A stretch of DNA of 64,000 nucleotides, from positions 186,001-250,000 of the forward strand of contig CANGOP010000001.1 in NCBI GenBank assembly GCA_947455595.1. Direction: 5' to 3'. A program made the translations under genes and the position numbers. Positions 46,402-56,516 of the stretch are shown piece by piece; position 1 is the stretch's first letter; each line of letters starts with the position of its first letter. Below the pieces are notes generated by a model. It searched no databases. It had not been told where the DNA came from and saw nothing but the letters and a program-made list of their open reading frames with translations. This stretch comes from Gammaproteobacteria bacterium (GTDB lineage Bacteria > Pseudomonadota > Gammaproteobacteria > Steroidobacterales > Steroidobacteraceae).

Positions 46402-48923
46402 TGAGAAGGCGATACGTCGATCAGATGTGGGCAATGATTGTCTTGCTCGCGCTGCCGATCAGCTTGGCGTGCGCGCAAGAGGCGGTACTGACGCGCCCGA
46501 TCAAATCGCAGCCGCTCAGCAAAGCTCTGACTGAATTTGCGCAACAGACAGGCTTGCAAATTTTCTACGTGAGTGCCCTGGCACAGGCGAAACACAGTCA
46601 CGCGGTGCCAGCAGGTCTGCCGGTATCTGCGACCTTGACACAACTATTGGATGGTACAGGGCTTGACGTAGAACGCCTGAATGACCGTGCTTTTCGCCTG
46701 CGGCTCGTTGATCCTGCCTCCGCGCAGCCGCCGGTGCAGCGAGCGTTGGATGAGGTCGTCGTCGTAGCGAGCAATCGTGAGCAGCGCCTGATGACGGTGC
46801 CGCTTAGCGCCCACGTGGTGACCAGCGAAGAGTTGGCGGCCTATGGATTCACAACGGTCGAGCAAGCGTTATCGCTGGTGCCGGGGGTGGAGTACAACGT
46901 CAGTTCGCAGTGGGGTGCAGGTCTCTATAACCGGGTCTCCATGCGCGGCATCGTCGCTGAACGAGGTGCGAGTACGACGGTTGTTTACCTCGACGACACC
47001 GCTTTGTTTGATGCGCTGACCCCTCATTCGGCCTTTATGGTTCCCTATCCGGCGCTGTTTGATCTGGACCAGGTGGAGGTTTTGCGGGGTCCGCAGGGCG
47101 TCGATTTCGGCGCTGGTGCTGAGGGAGGCGCTATTCGGTTTATTCCAAAGCGAGCTAACACTTGGGAGAGCAGCGCAAGTCTTGGTGTCGAGGTTGGAAC
47201 TATCGATGGGGGCGGATCGGTTTTTGAGACCAGTGCGGTAATTGCTCATTCTCTCGTGCCTGATCGATTGGGAATCCGAGTGGGCGCCTACGTGCGCGAT
47301 GAGGGCGGATTTATCGACCGTATTAATCCATTTACGGGCGACGTGATTGAAGCCAATGCAAATCGATCAAGTCGGCGTGCCGCGCGCATCAGTCTCGATT
47401 ACGAACCATCAGAGCATTGGTCGGTGATGCCGTCATTGAGCGTGCAGTCTTCTCGAATGCACGATAGCCAGGTGTTCTACGTTGGCTTATCAAATCCAGG
47501 TGAGGGTATCTTCCGTAACGGCAAGCTGATGTCCCAGCCCTACGCGGATACGCTGACCGTAGGCTCGCTGCGAGTGGATCACAGAGCGCCGAACATGACA
47601 CTCACCAGTGTCACGTCTTATGTGAATCGTGAGGATCGCGCAGTCGTCGATCAAACAAATGAAGCGGGCGCTTTTTACTTTGGTGGGTTCGGTAGTCCAG
47701 ATGGTCCCGAAGTACCGGTTTCCTACGCGAATGCAGTCACTGACCGGGCCGCTGCGCGTCTCCATATGTGGTCGCAGGAACTGCGTTTGGTTTCGCGGGA
47801 AGAGGGGCGACGACTCGTCTGGTCGGCTGGACTTTATTACGCAGACTATCTGCGCCGCCAACGTGACGATTCATACCTTGCCCCCGTCCCGCAGGCGGCC
47901 GCGTTGTCAGAAAACGACTGGGATCGGACGGCTGAATTCAATGCGTTTGGGCAAATTCGGTGGGCTTTGAGTGAACGCTGGAAGGTCGGCGTCGGTGTTC
48001 GATTCGGCTCGTATCGAACATCCGGCGAATACATCTCGGGTGGCTTTGCCGAATCAGCCGAATCGTACCGCCGATTCACACACCATTCCGATGCATTGCC
48101 AAGAACCCCGCGAATGGACCTCGCGTACCAAATCAATTCCCGTTGGATGGCGTATGCAGCTGCCTCTCGGGGTGCACGAGTGGGACGAGGCCAGGGCCTC
48201 TTCAATACCTGCGGGGGTGATACAACGCGAGGATATTTTGGAACCGACTCGCTCTGGAATTATGAGATCGGCACGAAGGGCACTTGGTTCGATGGCGCAC
48301 TAACCGCGACCGCTAGTGTGTACGACAGTGAATGGAATGACGTACAGATCAGCACCTACGACCCGTGCGGACATTCGTATGTGGCGAATGCCGGTCGGGT
48401 GGTGAGTCGTGGCGTGGATCTCTCGGTGCAAGCGCGTCCATCGGATCGCTGGACGGTTGCGCTGAACGTCGCAGTGAACGATGCACATGCTCGGGATACC
48501 GTCTATGGTATTGGCGGGCTCCTTATCGTCGAGAGTGGCGCTGCTATGCCAGGCGTGCCAAATGTGCCCTCGCCTTGGAGCGGGACGCTGAGCGCGCAAT
48601 ACGCTTGGACGGTTTTCGAGAAAACCCAGGCGGTATGGCGGAATTTATGGGTGGCGCGTAGTCACCACCCAGGACCATTTCCCGAATTAAATCCGATGTT
48701 TCCAACTTACGATCCGAGATTTGCGGCCGATCCCGCAACTTATCAATGGAATTTGAGCGTCGGTATTGAGCGTGCCCATTTAGGCGTGAATCTATACGTT
48801 GATAACGTTTTGAATTCGCGGCCAACCTTGCAGATATCTGGCGATGCGCCTGGAACACCACTTCTTTACGCCTACACGGCACGACCCCGTACGTTCGGCC
48901 TGTCATTTTCACTTCGGAAATAA
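46401..48923 (+). CDS. TonB-dependent receptor with STN signalling domain
   Basis: An 840-residue outer-membrane receptor: signal peptide (to about residue 25, SLACAQ), an STN secretin/TonB short N-terminal domain (KSQPLSKALTEFAQQTGLQIFYV to TGLDVERLNDRAFRL), a TonB box-like DEVVVVAS near residue 118, plug domain (VPLSAHVVTSEELAAYGF, VSMRGI, LDQVEVLRGPQGVDFGAGAEGG) and a beta barrel ending in RPRTFGLSFSLRK. The STN domain and the coupled FecR gene indicate a transducing receptor, whose substrate binding changes gene expression. Substrate unknown; similar receptors are abundant in Steroidobacter- and sphingomonad-like bacteria. Confidence 0.92.
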   Translation: MRRRYVDQMWAMIVLLALPISLACAQEAVLTRPIKSQPLSKALTEFAQQTGLQIFYVSALAQAKHSHAVPAGLPVSATLTQLLDGTGLDVERLNDRAFRLRLVDPASAQPPVQRALDEVVVVASNREQRLMTVPLSAHVVTSEELAAYGFTTVEQALSLVPGVEYNVSSQWGAGLYNRVSMRGIVAERGASTTVVYLDDTALFDALTPHSAFMVPYPALFDLDQVEVLRGPQGVDFGAGAEGGAIRFIPKRANTWESSASLGVEVGTIDGGGSVFETSAVIAHSLVPDRLGIRVGAYVRDEGGFIDRINPFTGDVIEANANRSSRRAARISLDYEPSEHWSVMPSLSVQSSRMHDSQVFYVGLSNPGEGIFRNGKLMSQPYADTLTVGSLRVDHRAPNMTLTSVTSYVNREDRAVVDQTNEAGAFYFGGFGSPDGPEVPVSYANAVTDRAAARLHMWSQELRLVSREEGRRLVWSAGLYYADYLRRQRDDSYLAPVPQAAALSENDWDRTAEFNAFGQIRWALSERWKVGVGVRFGSYRTSGEYISGGFAESAESYRRFTHHSDALPRTPRMDLAYQINSRWMAYAAASRGARVGRGQGLFNTCGGDTTRGYFGTDSLWNYEIGTKGTWFDGALTATASVYDSEWNDVQISTYDPCGHSYVANAGRVVSRGVDLSVQARPSDRWTVALNVAVNDAHARDTVYGIGGLLIVESGAAMPGVPNVPSPWSGTLSAQYAWTVFEKTQAVWRNLWVARSHHPGPFPELNPMFPTYDPRFAADPATYQWNLSVGIERAHLGVNLYVDNVLNSRPTLQISGDAPGTPLLYAYTARPRTFGLSFSLRK

Positions 48924-49026
48924 AGCCTAATGATCAAGCGAGTTTTTGCTCGCCGCTACTTGGGGCCAGTCCTGACGGAGAGATCGAATGCAGCAGAACG
49001 CAAATTCCAATATCGGAGTCCCGTTG

Positions 49027-50436
49027 CTAGGACGCCCAATTACCGCCGAGTGCCCGGACGAGCGCGGTCGTCGCTGCAATTCGCCGGTACTGAATGGTGA
49101 TGGCGGCTAATCGGCTGTTCAGGAGTCCGTTTTGGGCAACCGCCACTTCGAGAAAGGAGCTTGCGCCGGCTTCGTAGCGATGCACCGCGTGGGTGAGTGC
49201 CACCTCAGCCGATTGTGCGCTGAGCTCTGTGCTTGCCTGAGCTGCAGAGAGTTCGATCACGGCTGCTAACTGATCTTCCACTTCTTGATATGCGATCAGT
49301 ACCGTCTTTCGATAAATTTCCGTCGATTCCTCCAACCCTAGCAGCGCACTGCGGTTCAGTGCGCGACGCTGTCCACCATCCAGAAGGGTGACGGCCATGG
49401 ACGGGGCCACGCTCCAAAAGCGCGCAGGTGACACAAACCAGGAATCCCGGCGTGAGCTTTCACGTCCAATGGCGGCGCCCAAGTTAAAGACCGGAAAATA
49501 TGCGCTGCGGGCGATGCCCACAGCAGCGCGTGCGCTCTCGACTCGCCGTTGTGCAGCGGCGATGTCAGGCCTGCGTTGAAGGAGCGTGGAGGGTTGCCCC
49601 GGCGTAACGCTGGGCAACTTCAGGGTCGCGGCCAGGGGATTCGCCGGCTGACGGCCATTGGCGGGTGCTCTCCCTAACAATACCGACAACGCGTGATCGG
49701 CCTGCGAGCGACGTAGGCGCGTGTCAGCCAGCTGAGCTCGGGTATTCTCTAATTGAGCTTTAGCCTGTGCGACATCGGAGGGAGTACCGCCGCCGCTGGC
49801 CGCTAGGTTCTCTGTCATGGCGAGCGCCCGCTCGTCGGCCTTCACCGTCTGCTCGAGTACGTCCAATTGAGCGTCGAGCGCTCGAATTTGAAAATAATCA
49901 TTGACGAGGTCAGCCCGTAGCGACAGCTCAAGAGCGGCGGCATCGCCGGCAGCGGCATCCGCCAGTGCCCGCGCGCTGGCAGCTGAGGCGCGTAACCGCC
50001 CGAAAACGTCCACTTCATACGACACGGCCGTGCCAGCTGCGAAGTCGTCGATCGGATTGGCGCGGTTCGTCGAATAGGCCGGCGCTTCGGCAGACGTACG
50101 CGTTCGGGCGGCACTGACGGCAAGCCCGAGTTTAGGCCAGAGCGAGCCGGCGGCTGCGCGCGCGGCCTCACGAGACTCCTCAAGACGTTTCAGTGCGATC
50201 TTGAGCGAGGGACTCGCAGCCGAGAATTCATCCTGCAGCGCGTTAAGAGTCGGGTCCTCAAATCGAGTCCACCACTGACTGCCCGGCACATCGTGCGCGG
50301 GATCGGCAACGATCCAGTTCGCCGACTCAAGAAAGTGATCGGGAGGTGTGGGCAAAGGCGCTGAAGCGGGCGGCGTGAGCGTGCACGCGCCCAGCGAGAC
50401 GGCTGCCACAACCAGTGCGAGCCTCCGCATCATCAA
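49027..50436 (-). CDS. RND efflux outer-membrane lipoprotein (NodT/OprM family)
   Basis: A 469-residue TolC-like channel with lipobox VSLGAC and two OEP repeats of long helices (LKIALKRLEESREAARAAAGSLWPKL; RRPDIAAAQRRVESARAAVGIARSAYFP). The LLGRAPANG and LPSVTPGQPSTLLQRRPDI segments are the usual NodT-type markers. It is the last gene of the leftward RND-MFP-OMF operon and its ATG overlaps the stop of the adaptor gene (ATGA). Confidence 0.93.
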   Translation of the reverse strand: MMMRRLALVVAAVSLGACTLTPPASAPLPTPPDHFLESANWIVADPAHDVPGSQWWTRFEDPTLNALQDEFSAASPSLKIALKRLEESREAARAAAGSLWPKLGLAVSAARTRTSAEAPAYSTNRANPIDDFAAGTAVSYEVDVFGRLRASAASARALADAAAGDAAALELSLRADLVNDYFQIRALDAQLDVLEQTVKADERALAMTENLAASGGGTPSDVAQAKAQLENTRAQLADTRLRRSQADHALSVLLGRAPANGRQPANPLAATLKLPSVTPGQPSTLLQRRPDIAAAQRRVESARAAVGIARSAYFPVFNLGAAIGRESSRRDSWFVSPARFWSVAPSMAVTLLDGGQRRALNRSALLGLEESTEIYRKTVLIAYQEVEDQLAAVIELSAAQASTELSAQSAEVALTHAVHRYEAGASSFLEVAVAQNGLLNSRLAAITIQYRRIAATTALVRALGGNWAS

Positions 50437-51599
50437 TGCCCTTTCCCGGCCACGACGCGGATCTCTGCGCCCTCCATGAGGGAATCCGGTGGATTGACGA
50501 TCACGGTGTCCTGCGGGACGAGCCCCTCCCGGATTTCAATTTCGGTACCAAAGTCGCGAGCTGGAATAACCTTCTTCAGGTGCGCATGCTGACCGTCGCC
50601 AACGGTGGCCACCCACAGGCCATCGGCGCGGAAGAGCAAGGCAGTTACCGGAATCCGCGGCAAACCCGATTGGGGGCCTAAGTCAAAATGAACGCGGGCA
50701 TAGGCGCCCGGTAACAGATCTCCGCGCGCGTTATCGACCTGCATTTCGACCTGTAATGTCCGCGTGGCCGGATCAATGGCTTCTGCTGTCGAAACTACGT
50801 TGGCTCTGAATGTCCCTGGGCGGCCATCGAACGTGACCTCGGCCGAAAGCCCTACTCGGATCTGGCTGGCATAAGTCTCCGGGATTGCACTATAGATGCG
50901 TAATCGATGCACATCCGCGACTCGAAAGAGTGGCGATCCTGCGTTTTGACCCGCTGTCACCAGAGCGCCGATATCGGTCGATCGTTGTGTGACGACGCCA
51001 TCGAAGGGCGCGACAATACGCTTGAAGTCCTGCAGTTCCCTGAGGCGCGATAAATTCGCTTCTGCCGACTGTAATGCCGCCCGTTTCATCGCGGCTTCGG
51101 CGGCTCGTTGGTCGGCATCTTGCTTGGAGACGGAATCCGTCGCCAAGAGCACTTTCCAGCGCTCATCGGTCGACTCGGCAATCCGATACGCTGCACGTGC
51201 CGACTCGACGTCTGCTTGTGCTTGGCGGAATTGCTGATCAATCTCTGGCGTATCGATAAGTGCGAGTACCGACCCTTTACGGACATGCGAGCCGATATCC
51301 TTCGACCAAGACTTCACATAGCCACTCGTACGCGCATACAGCGGCGCCTCCGAGAACGCCTGTGTCGTGCCGGCGAGGAGCAAGGCTTCTCCGTCAGGTG
51401 ACGCCGTTGGACGCACTGTCATGACATTCGGAATCGCGGACAGTCTCGTTTTCTCAGCGAGCTCCTTGCGATCGTGTACGCGGTCGATGATTCCCCACCC
51501 AGAAATGGCAACGGCCAGAACGACGAGCGCCCACCGTATTCGGCGAATTCGTTCGCTTGCCGACTCGGAAAACCCATCGGGAAGTAGTGCATTAGACAT
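50433..51599 (-). CDS. RND efflux periplasmic adaptor (membrane fusion protein)
   Basis: A 388-residue HlyD/AcrA-like adaptor: N-terminal membrane anchor (IRWALVVLAVAISGWGII), lipoyl half-motif (RTSGYVKSWSKDIGSHVRKGSVLALIDTPEIDQQ), coiled-coil hairpin (residues about 120-190), second lipoyl half (KRIVAPFDGVVTQRSTDIGALV) and barrel domains. Start at MSNALLPDG is 13 codons downstream of the longest possible start and overlaps the pump gene by 8 bases. It links the pump below to the outer-membrane channel. Confidence 0.93.
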   Translation of the reverse strand: MSNALLPDGFSESASERIRRIRWALVVLAVAISGWGIIDRVHDRKELAEKTRLSAIPNVMTVRPTASPDGEALLLAGTTQAFSEAPLYARTSGYVKSWSKDIGSHVRKGSVLALIDTPEIDQQFRQAQADVESARAAYRIAESTDERWKVLLATDSVSKQDADQRAAEAAMKRAALQSAEANLSRLRELQDFKRIVAPFDGVVTQRSTDIGALVTAGQNAGSPLFRVADVHRLRIYSAIPETYASQIRVGLSAEVTFDGRPGTFRANVVSTAEAIDPATRTLQVEMQVDNARGDLLPGAYARVHFDLGPQSGLPRIPVTALLFRADGLWVATVGDGQHAHLKKVIPARDFGTEIEIREGLVPQDTVIVNPPDSLMEGAEIRVVAGKGH

Positions 51600-54500
51600 G
51601 CGCGTCTCCAAGGGACGGCTGTGGTTCTCGATGACCATGGATCATTGCGAAAACGGTCGGAACAAAGAATAAGGTTGCGAAGGTGGCGAAGAGGAGCCCG
51701 CCAATCACTGCGCGGCCGAGGGGCGCGTTCTGTTCACCGCCTTCGCCGAATCCAAGAGCCATCGGAATCATGCCGATGATCATGGCGAGCGCCGTCATGA
51801 TCACCGGTCGAAAACGGGTGAACCCCGCCGCCCAAGCGGCTTCCACGGCGCGATCACCCGCCGTCATTCGGTCTCGGGCGAAACTCACCACCAGCACGCT
51901 ATTCGCCGTCGCGACGCCCATGCACATGATGGCGCCAGTCAGCGCCGGGACGCTGACGGTGGTGTGCGTCAAGAAGAGCATCCAGACGATACCCGCAAGC
52001 GCCGCCGGAAGTCCGGTGATGATGATGAAAGGATCAAGCCAGGACTGGAAATTAACGACCATCAGGAGATAAATGAGGATCACAGCGCCGACGAGGCCGA
52101 GCAGCAGGCCGTTAAAGGAAGACCGCATCGTCTCAATCTGGCCTCTGATCGTGGTCGTGGTGCCGCGCGGCGCGTCGTTCTTGACCGACGCGAGTGCCGC
52201 CTTTACCTGCGTTGCCACAAAACCTAAATCGCTCCCTTCCACGGACGCGAAGATATCGATGGCGGGCTTGGCGTTGTAATGCGTGACGACGGCGGGTGAT
52301 ACAGCGCGCCTGACCGTGGCGAGATTTCCGAGATCCTGATTGATCGCCGATGCTGCGCCGGCCGTGACCGGAGTGGCGCGCAGATCGGCCAGAGTAGCGA
52401 GGCGATACTGCGGTGTCTGCGACGTCACTGAGTACATGGTGCCGCTCTTCGGGTCCTGCCAGAAAGACGGCGATGTCTGAGCGCTGCCAGAGAGTGAGAC
52501 CAGCAGGCTCGACGCCACGTCCTTTTCAGTCAAACCCAGCAAGGCCGCTTTTGTGCGATCAACCTCAATGTTCAACGTCGGGTAATCGAATGCCTGTTGA
52601 ATGCGCAGGTCAACGATGCCCGGAATGGTTTTTAATCGATCGTAAATCGCGTTCGCGTAGGCGCGGTTGCCGTCTACGTTAAATCCCGTCAGCTGCACAT
52701 CGACGGGCGCAGGTAAGCCGAAGTTCAAGATCTGTCCGACGATGTCTGCCGAAAGAAAAGCAAATTGTGCCGAGGGGAATTCGGCTCGCAAGCGCTCCCG
52801 CAGTTTCCGTACATAAACTTGTGTGGGGCCGTGGTGGCTCTTGAGCGCCACGTAAATATCCGCGTCACCTGCGCCGACTGGAGCAGAGGTTGAATACGCC
52901 AAATTGATACCGCTGTTGGGCAGGCCAATATTGTCGACGACGGATTCAATTTCATCACTGGGGATGACTTGGCGAATGGTGGCTTCGACGGCATCGCACA
53001 GGCGCGTGGTCGCGTCGATTCGAGAGCCCGTTCGCGCTCTCAAATGGAGTTTGATTTGCCCGCCGTCCACGGCCGGGAAGAAGTCTTGACCCAGACCTGG
53101 CAGGGGGCCGATGGGGAATGCAATGAGACCTGTAGCGACCATTGCCAAGAGGAACGGGCCAACGAAGCGCCACCGTGCGCTCAAGGCGGATTCGAGGAAT
53201 CCGCGGTAGATCTCACGAACGGCCTCGAATCGAGTTTGGAAGCCGGCCTCAAAGCGCGCCCAGACACCGCGAGCGACGTTCTGGTGACCCCGGTCGTGTG
53301 CTTTCAGCCAGTACTTCGCAAGCGTGGGCACGAGCGTTCGTGACAGTACATATGAGGCCAGCATCGCGAACACAACCGCTTCCGCGAGCGGCACGAACAG
53401 AAATTTCTCGATACCAGGCAGCAAGAACATCGGGATGAAGACGATGCAGATGGCGAGCGTAGAGACGAGTGCCGGTAGCGCGATTTGCTCCGCTCCTTTG
53501 AGAATGGCCGCTTCAACGCCCAGTCCGGCTTCTAAGTGCGCGTCGATGTTTTCAATCGTGACCGTCGCATCATCCACCAATATGCCGACTGCCAAGGCTA
53601 GGCCACCGAGGGTCATGATGTTGATCGTCTCGCCTAAGGCGGACAGGCAGACGATCGAGGCAAGGATCGACAGCGGGATTGAGATGGCGATAATCAGTGT
53701 GCTGCGCCAATTGCCGAGGAACAGCAGGATCATCAGCGCGGTCAAGGCTGCAGCGATGATCGCTTCGCGAACGACGCCGTTGATGGCTGAGCGGACAAAG
53801 AGAGACTGATCGCCAATGAGTTTGACGTTGAGTTCTTTAGGGAGCGTTTCAAGGATTCCGGGCAAGCGTTCCTTGATGCCCTTGATGATGTCGATAGTGG
53901 ATGAGTTGCCCGTCTTGAGGACGCTCATGAGTACGGCGCGCTGGCCGTCACGACGGACGATGTTGGTTTGCGGTGGAAATCCGTCGCGGACATGGGCGAC
54001 GTCCCGCACGTAAATGATCTTGCCATCGCGAACCGTGATAGGAACGGCATTCAGATCGTCCATTGATCGCGCATTGGCGTTCAGGCCGATGTAGTACTCG
54101 AGATCGCCGATCTTTTGCGTTCCGGTGGGCAGAATCAGGTTTTGTGTGCCGATGGCGGTGGTCACGTCTGCCGCGGATAGACCGCGTGCACGCAGGGCTT
54201 GGGGGTCGAGGTCAACCTGCACTTGTCGCTGCAGTCCGCCGAATGGCCAGGGTGTCGATGCGCCCTGAACTGTGGCTAATCCTGTCCGCAGGATCGTGTT
54301 CGTCAAATCGAATAGTTTGGCTTCCGAGAGTGTGTCGCTGGAAACGGCGAGCTGCAGAATTGGGACCGTCGAGGCGTTAAACGCCAAAATGAACGGGGGG
54401 GTGGTGCCGGGGGGTAGCGCACGAAGTTGCGTCTGCGACACAGCGCCGATCTGTGCATACGCCAAGTCCGGGTTCGCGTTCGGCTGGAAAAAGTACTTAA

Positions 54501-54774
54501 CGACCGACGTACTGTTCAGCGACTGCGATTCGGTATGTTCGACGTCATTGACCGTCGTCTGCGCGGTTCGTTCCGGCATCAGGATCACGCGATTGGCCAT
54601 GTCCTGCGGCGGTAGTCCCGAGTAGTTCCAAATGGCGGCTACAACCGGGATGCGGATGTTCGGAAAGATGTCGGTCGGGGTCCTCAGAATCGCAAAGATT
54701 CCGAGGAGAAATATCGTCAGTGCAAGGACGATGAACGTGTAGGGGCGCCGCAGGGCTAGGTGAACGATCCACAT
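51592..54774 (-). CDS. RND family efflux transporter permease
   Basis: A 1060-residue inner-membrane pump with two sets of six helices and two large periplasmic loops. The proton-relay motif GILVDDATVTIENIDAH in TM4 contains the paired Asp of AcrB (D407/D408). The N-terminus MWIVHLALRRPYTFIVLAL and the loop TPTDIFPNIRIPVVAAIWNYSGLPPQDM are those of the heavy-metal/multidrug RND group often annotated as AcrB/AcrD/AcrF. First gene of a three-gene leftward operon with adaptor and channel, no regulator gene adjacent. Substrate unknown. Confidence 0.94.
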   Translation of the reverse strand: MWIVHLALRRPYTFIVLALTIFLLGIFAILRTPTDIFPNIRIPVVAAIWNYSGLPPQDMANRVILMPERTAQTTVNDVEHTESQSLNSTSVVKYFFQPNANPDLAYAQIGAVSQTQLRALPPGTTPPFILAFNASTVPILQLAVSSDTLSEAKLFDLTNTILRTGLATVQGASTPWPFGGLQRQVQVDLDPQALRARGLSAADVTTAIGTQNLILPTGTQKIGDLEYYIGLNANARSMDDLNAVPITVRDGKIIYVRDVAHVRDGFPPQTNIVRRDGQRAVLMSVLKTGNSSTIDIIKGIKERLPGILETLPKELNVKLIGDQSLFVRSAINGVVREAIIAAALTALMILLFLGNWRSTLIIAISIPLSILASIVCLSALGETINIMTLGGLALAVGILVDDATVTIENIDAHLEAGLGVEAAILKGAEQIALPALVSTLAICIVFIPMFLLPGIEKFLFVPLAEAVVFAMLASYVLSRTLVPTLAKYWLKAHDRGHQNVARGVWARFEAGFQTRFEAVREIYRGFLESALSARWRFVGPFLLAMVATGLIAFPIGPLPGLGQDFFPAVDGGQIKLHLRARTGSRIDATTRLCDAVEATIRQVIPSDEIESVVDNIGLPNSGINLAYSTSAPVGAGDADIYVALKSHHGPTQVYVRKLRERLRAEFPSAQFAFLSADIVGQILNFGLPAPVDVQLTGFNVDGNRAYANAIYDRLKTIPGIVDLRIQQAFDYPTLNIEVDRTKAALLGLTEKDVASSLLVSLSGSAQTSPSFWQDPKSGTMYSVTSQTPQYRLATLADLRATPVTAGAASAINQDLGNLATVRRAVSPAVVTHYNAKPAIDIFASVEGSDLGFVATQVKAALASVKNDAPRGTTTTIRGQIETMRSSFNGLLLGLVGAVILIYLLMVVNFQSWLDPFIIITGLPAALAGIVWMLFLTHTTVSVPALTGAIMCMGVATANSVLVVSFARDRMTAGDRAVEAAWAAGFTRFRPVIMTALAMIIGMIPMALGFGEGGEQNAPLGRAVIGGLLFATFATLFFVPTVFAMIHGHREPQPSLGDAHV

Positions 54775-54829
54775 GATTCGGTACGGGTTCCCGGAGCGGT
54801 TTCGGCGAGCGAAGTTCGGCTAATTTTCG

Positions 54830-54835
54830 ATTATA
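54830..54835 (-). promoter_or_regulatory. TATAAT -10 element upstream of the RND operon
   Basis: Read leftward, a perfect TATAAT lies 56 bases before the RND start codon. No good -35 was found at 16-18 bases, so this is only a candidate. Confidence 0.35.
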
Positions 54836-54926
54836 GCGGTCGGAACAGCTGATCGTTGGTTTGCTCCGTGTACAGGGGCAGATAGCTGCGGTAGGGTCAG
54901 CGGCAGTCCACAACGGGGTATCCCAG

Positions 54927-56390
54927 ATGAGTGCGCTCGACTACAGCGACTACGATGGAATCGGACTGGCGAAGGCCATTCAGCAGAATGACTTCCGGGC
55001 CGATGAGGTCTTGGAAGCTGCGGTCACCCGAATCGACGCATTGAACCCCATCCTAAACGCCGTGACCGAGCTGAACATCGAACTGGCTCGCGAGGCGTTG
55101 GCTTTGTCTGATTCGACAGCCCCGCTGTTTGGGGTGCCGTTTCTCGCGAAGGATATGAATATTGCTATTCGGGGCTTAAAGCTGACGCAATCCAGTCGCT
55201 GGCTCGCGGATTTGCCGCCAGCAACCGCCGATGCGCCATTGGCCGCGCGGTGGCGCACGGCAGGACTGTCCATTCTCGGTCGCACCAATCTCCCGGAGTT
55301 TGCAGCAGACTTTGTTTGTGAACCGACGTTTCGAGGTGCAACGCATAATCCGTGGGATCTGTCCCGCTCACCCGGCGGTTCAAGCGGGGGCGCCGCCGCA
55401 GCGGTCGCTGCGGGCTTGGTGCCGATGGCGCATGGCACAGACTCGGGCGGCTCAATCCGCGTACCGGCGGCCGCATGTGGCCTCGTAGGGCTCAAGCCGA
55501 GTCGTGGCCTGGTTCCGGTGGGACCCGCCATGGACGAATTGGCGGGAGGATTCGATTGCGAGCATGTCCTGACTCGCACCGTACGGGACTGTGCCGCGAT
55601 GCTGGATCTGACGGCGGGCCCTGATGCGTGGGTTCGAACGCCGCTACGCCTGTTGGAAGGCGGCTATCTGCGAGCCGCTCAGACACGCCTGCAGGGTTTG
55701 CGGGTCGGGTTGATCTTGCGGGAACCGGGCGGTGCGCTGCCGGATGGCGAGATTGGAGCAGCGGTGGAAGCCGTCGGTCGCGTCCTCGCCCGGGATGGCC
55801 ATTCGGTTGTACCGTTTACCTTTCCTGCCGAAACCGCCGTTGGCGATGATGCGGCTGTGATCTGGATGACGGCCATCAGTGAGGATATCGAGTTTCATAC
55901 GCGGCTTGTGGGTCGACCGCCCGAGCGTGGCGAACTCGACTTCATCACGTATGAGTGTTGGCAGCGAGGCCGCGCCTGGAAAGCCACCGACTATGTGGCG
56001 GCACGTCGCGCGTGTAGTCGCGCCACGGGCGCGTTGGTGGCCTCAATGGCTAATCTTGATGTGTTAGTCATGCCAACGACGGCCACCTTGCCGCCACGCA
56101 CAGGGGAGATTGATGGGCGGACGGGCGCCTCGTCTCTCGAGGAATGGGGCGCTGCTGCCTACGCCTATGCGCCGTACACAGAACTCTTCAACATCACGGG
56201 CATGCCCGCGATATCGCTGCCGCTGGCGATGAGTACGTCGGGACTCCCCATCGGGATCCAACTGGCTGCACCGCTTGGGTCGGATGGTCGATTGCTGGCC
56301 ATCGCTGCATCGCTCGAGGAGGCTCTCCCGTGGGAGGGTCGGTTAGCCGCATTGCGTCACCAGTGGCGGCTGCGTGCCGAACGCAAGTAA
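54927..56390 (+). CDS. Amidase (amidase signature family)
   Basis: A 487-residue amidase-signature hydrolase with Lys75 (FLAKDMN), the Ser-rich loop GGSSGGAAAAVAAGLV near residue 151 and the nucleophile Ser176 in DSGGSIRVPAA, which form the Ser-cisSer-Lys triad. Start MSALDYSDYD at 54927; the open frame extends 22 codons further upstream without family support. No signal peptide. Related enzymes include 6-aminohexanoate-cyclic-dimer hydrolases and other broad amidases; not GatA, since no gatB or gatC is adjacent. Divergent from the RND operon. Confidence 0.9.
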   Translation: MSALDYSDYDGIGLAKAIQQNDFRADEVLEAAVTRIDALNPILNAVTELNIELAREALALSDSTAPLFGVPFLAKDMNIAIRGLKLTQSSRWLADLPPATADAPLAARWRTAGLSILGRTNLPEFAADFVCEPTFRGATHNPWDLSRSPGGSSGGAAAAVAAGLVPMAHGTDSGGSIRVPAAACGLVGLKPSRGLVPVGPAMDELAGGFDCEHVLTRTVRDCAAMLDLTAGPDAWVRTPLRLLEGGYLRAAQTRLQGLRVGLILREPGGALPDGEIGAAVEAVGRVLARDGHSVVPFTFPAETAVGDDAAVIWMTAISEDIEFHTRLVGRPPERGELDFITYECWQRGRAWKATDYVAARRACSRATGALVASMANLDVLVMPTTATLPPRTGEIDGRTGASSLEEWGAAAYAYAPYTELFNITGMPAISLPLAMSTSGLPIGIQLAAPLGSDGRLLAIAASLEEALPWEGRLAALRHQWRLRAERK

Positions 56391-56454
56391 AGCAACCTCG
56401 ACGACCTGCCGGCGCGATCCGGGATGATCCCCATCTCGACCTAAGACCCAAGAA

Positions 56455-56478
56455 AAAGGCGCCCGAAGGCGCCTTTCT
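56455..56478. terminator. Bidirectional intrinsic terminator between amidase and fusA
   Basis: Stem AAAGGCGCC / GGCGCCTTT with loop CGAA (on the + strand), followed by TCT rightward and, read leftward, by a run of Ts (CCTTTTTCT). It lies between the convergent amidase and fusA stops and is stronger for fusA. Confidence 0.88.
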
Positions 56479-56516
56479 CACGACCCACTCGGTGCGGAGC
56501 TGCCGCACCAGGGAGA

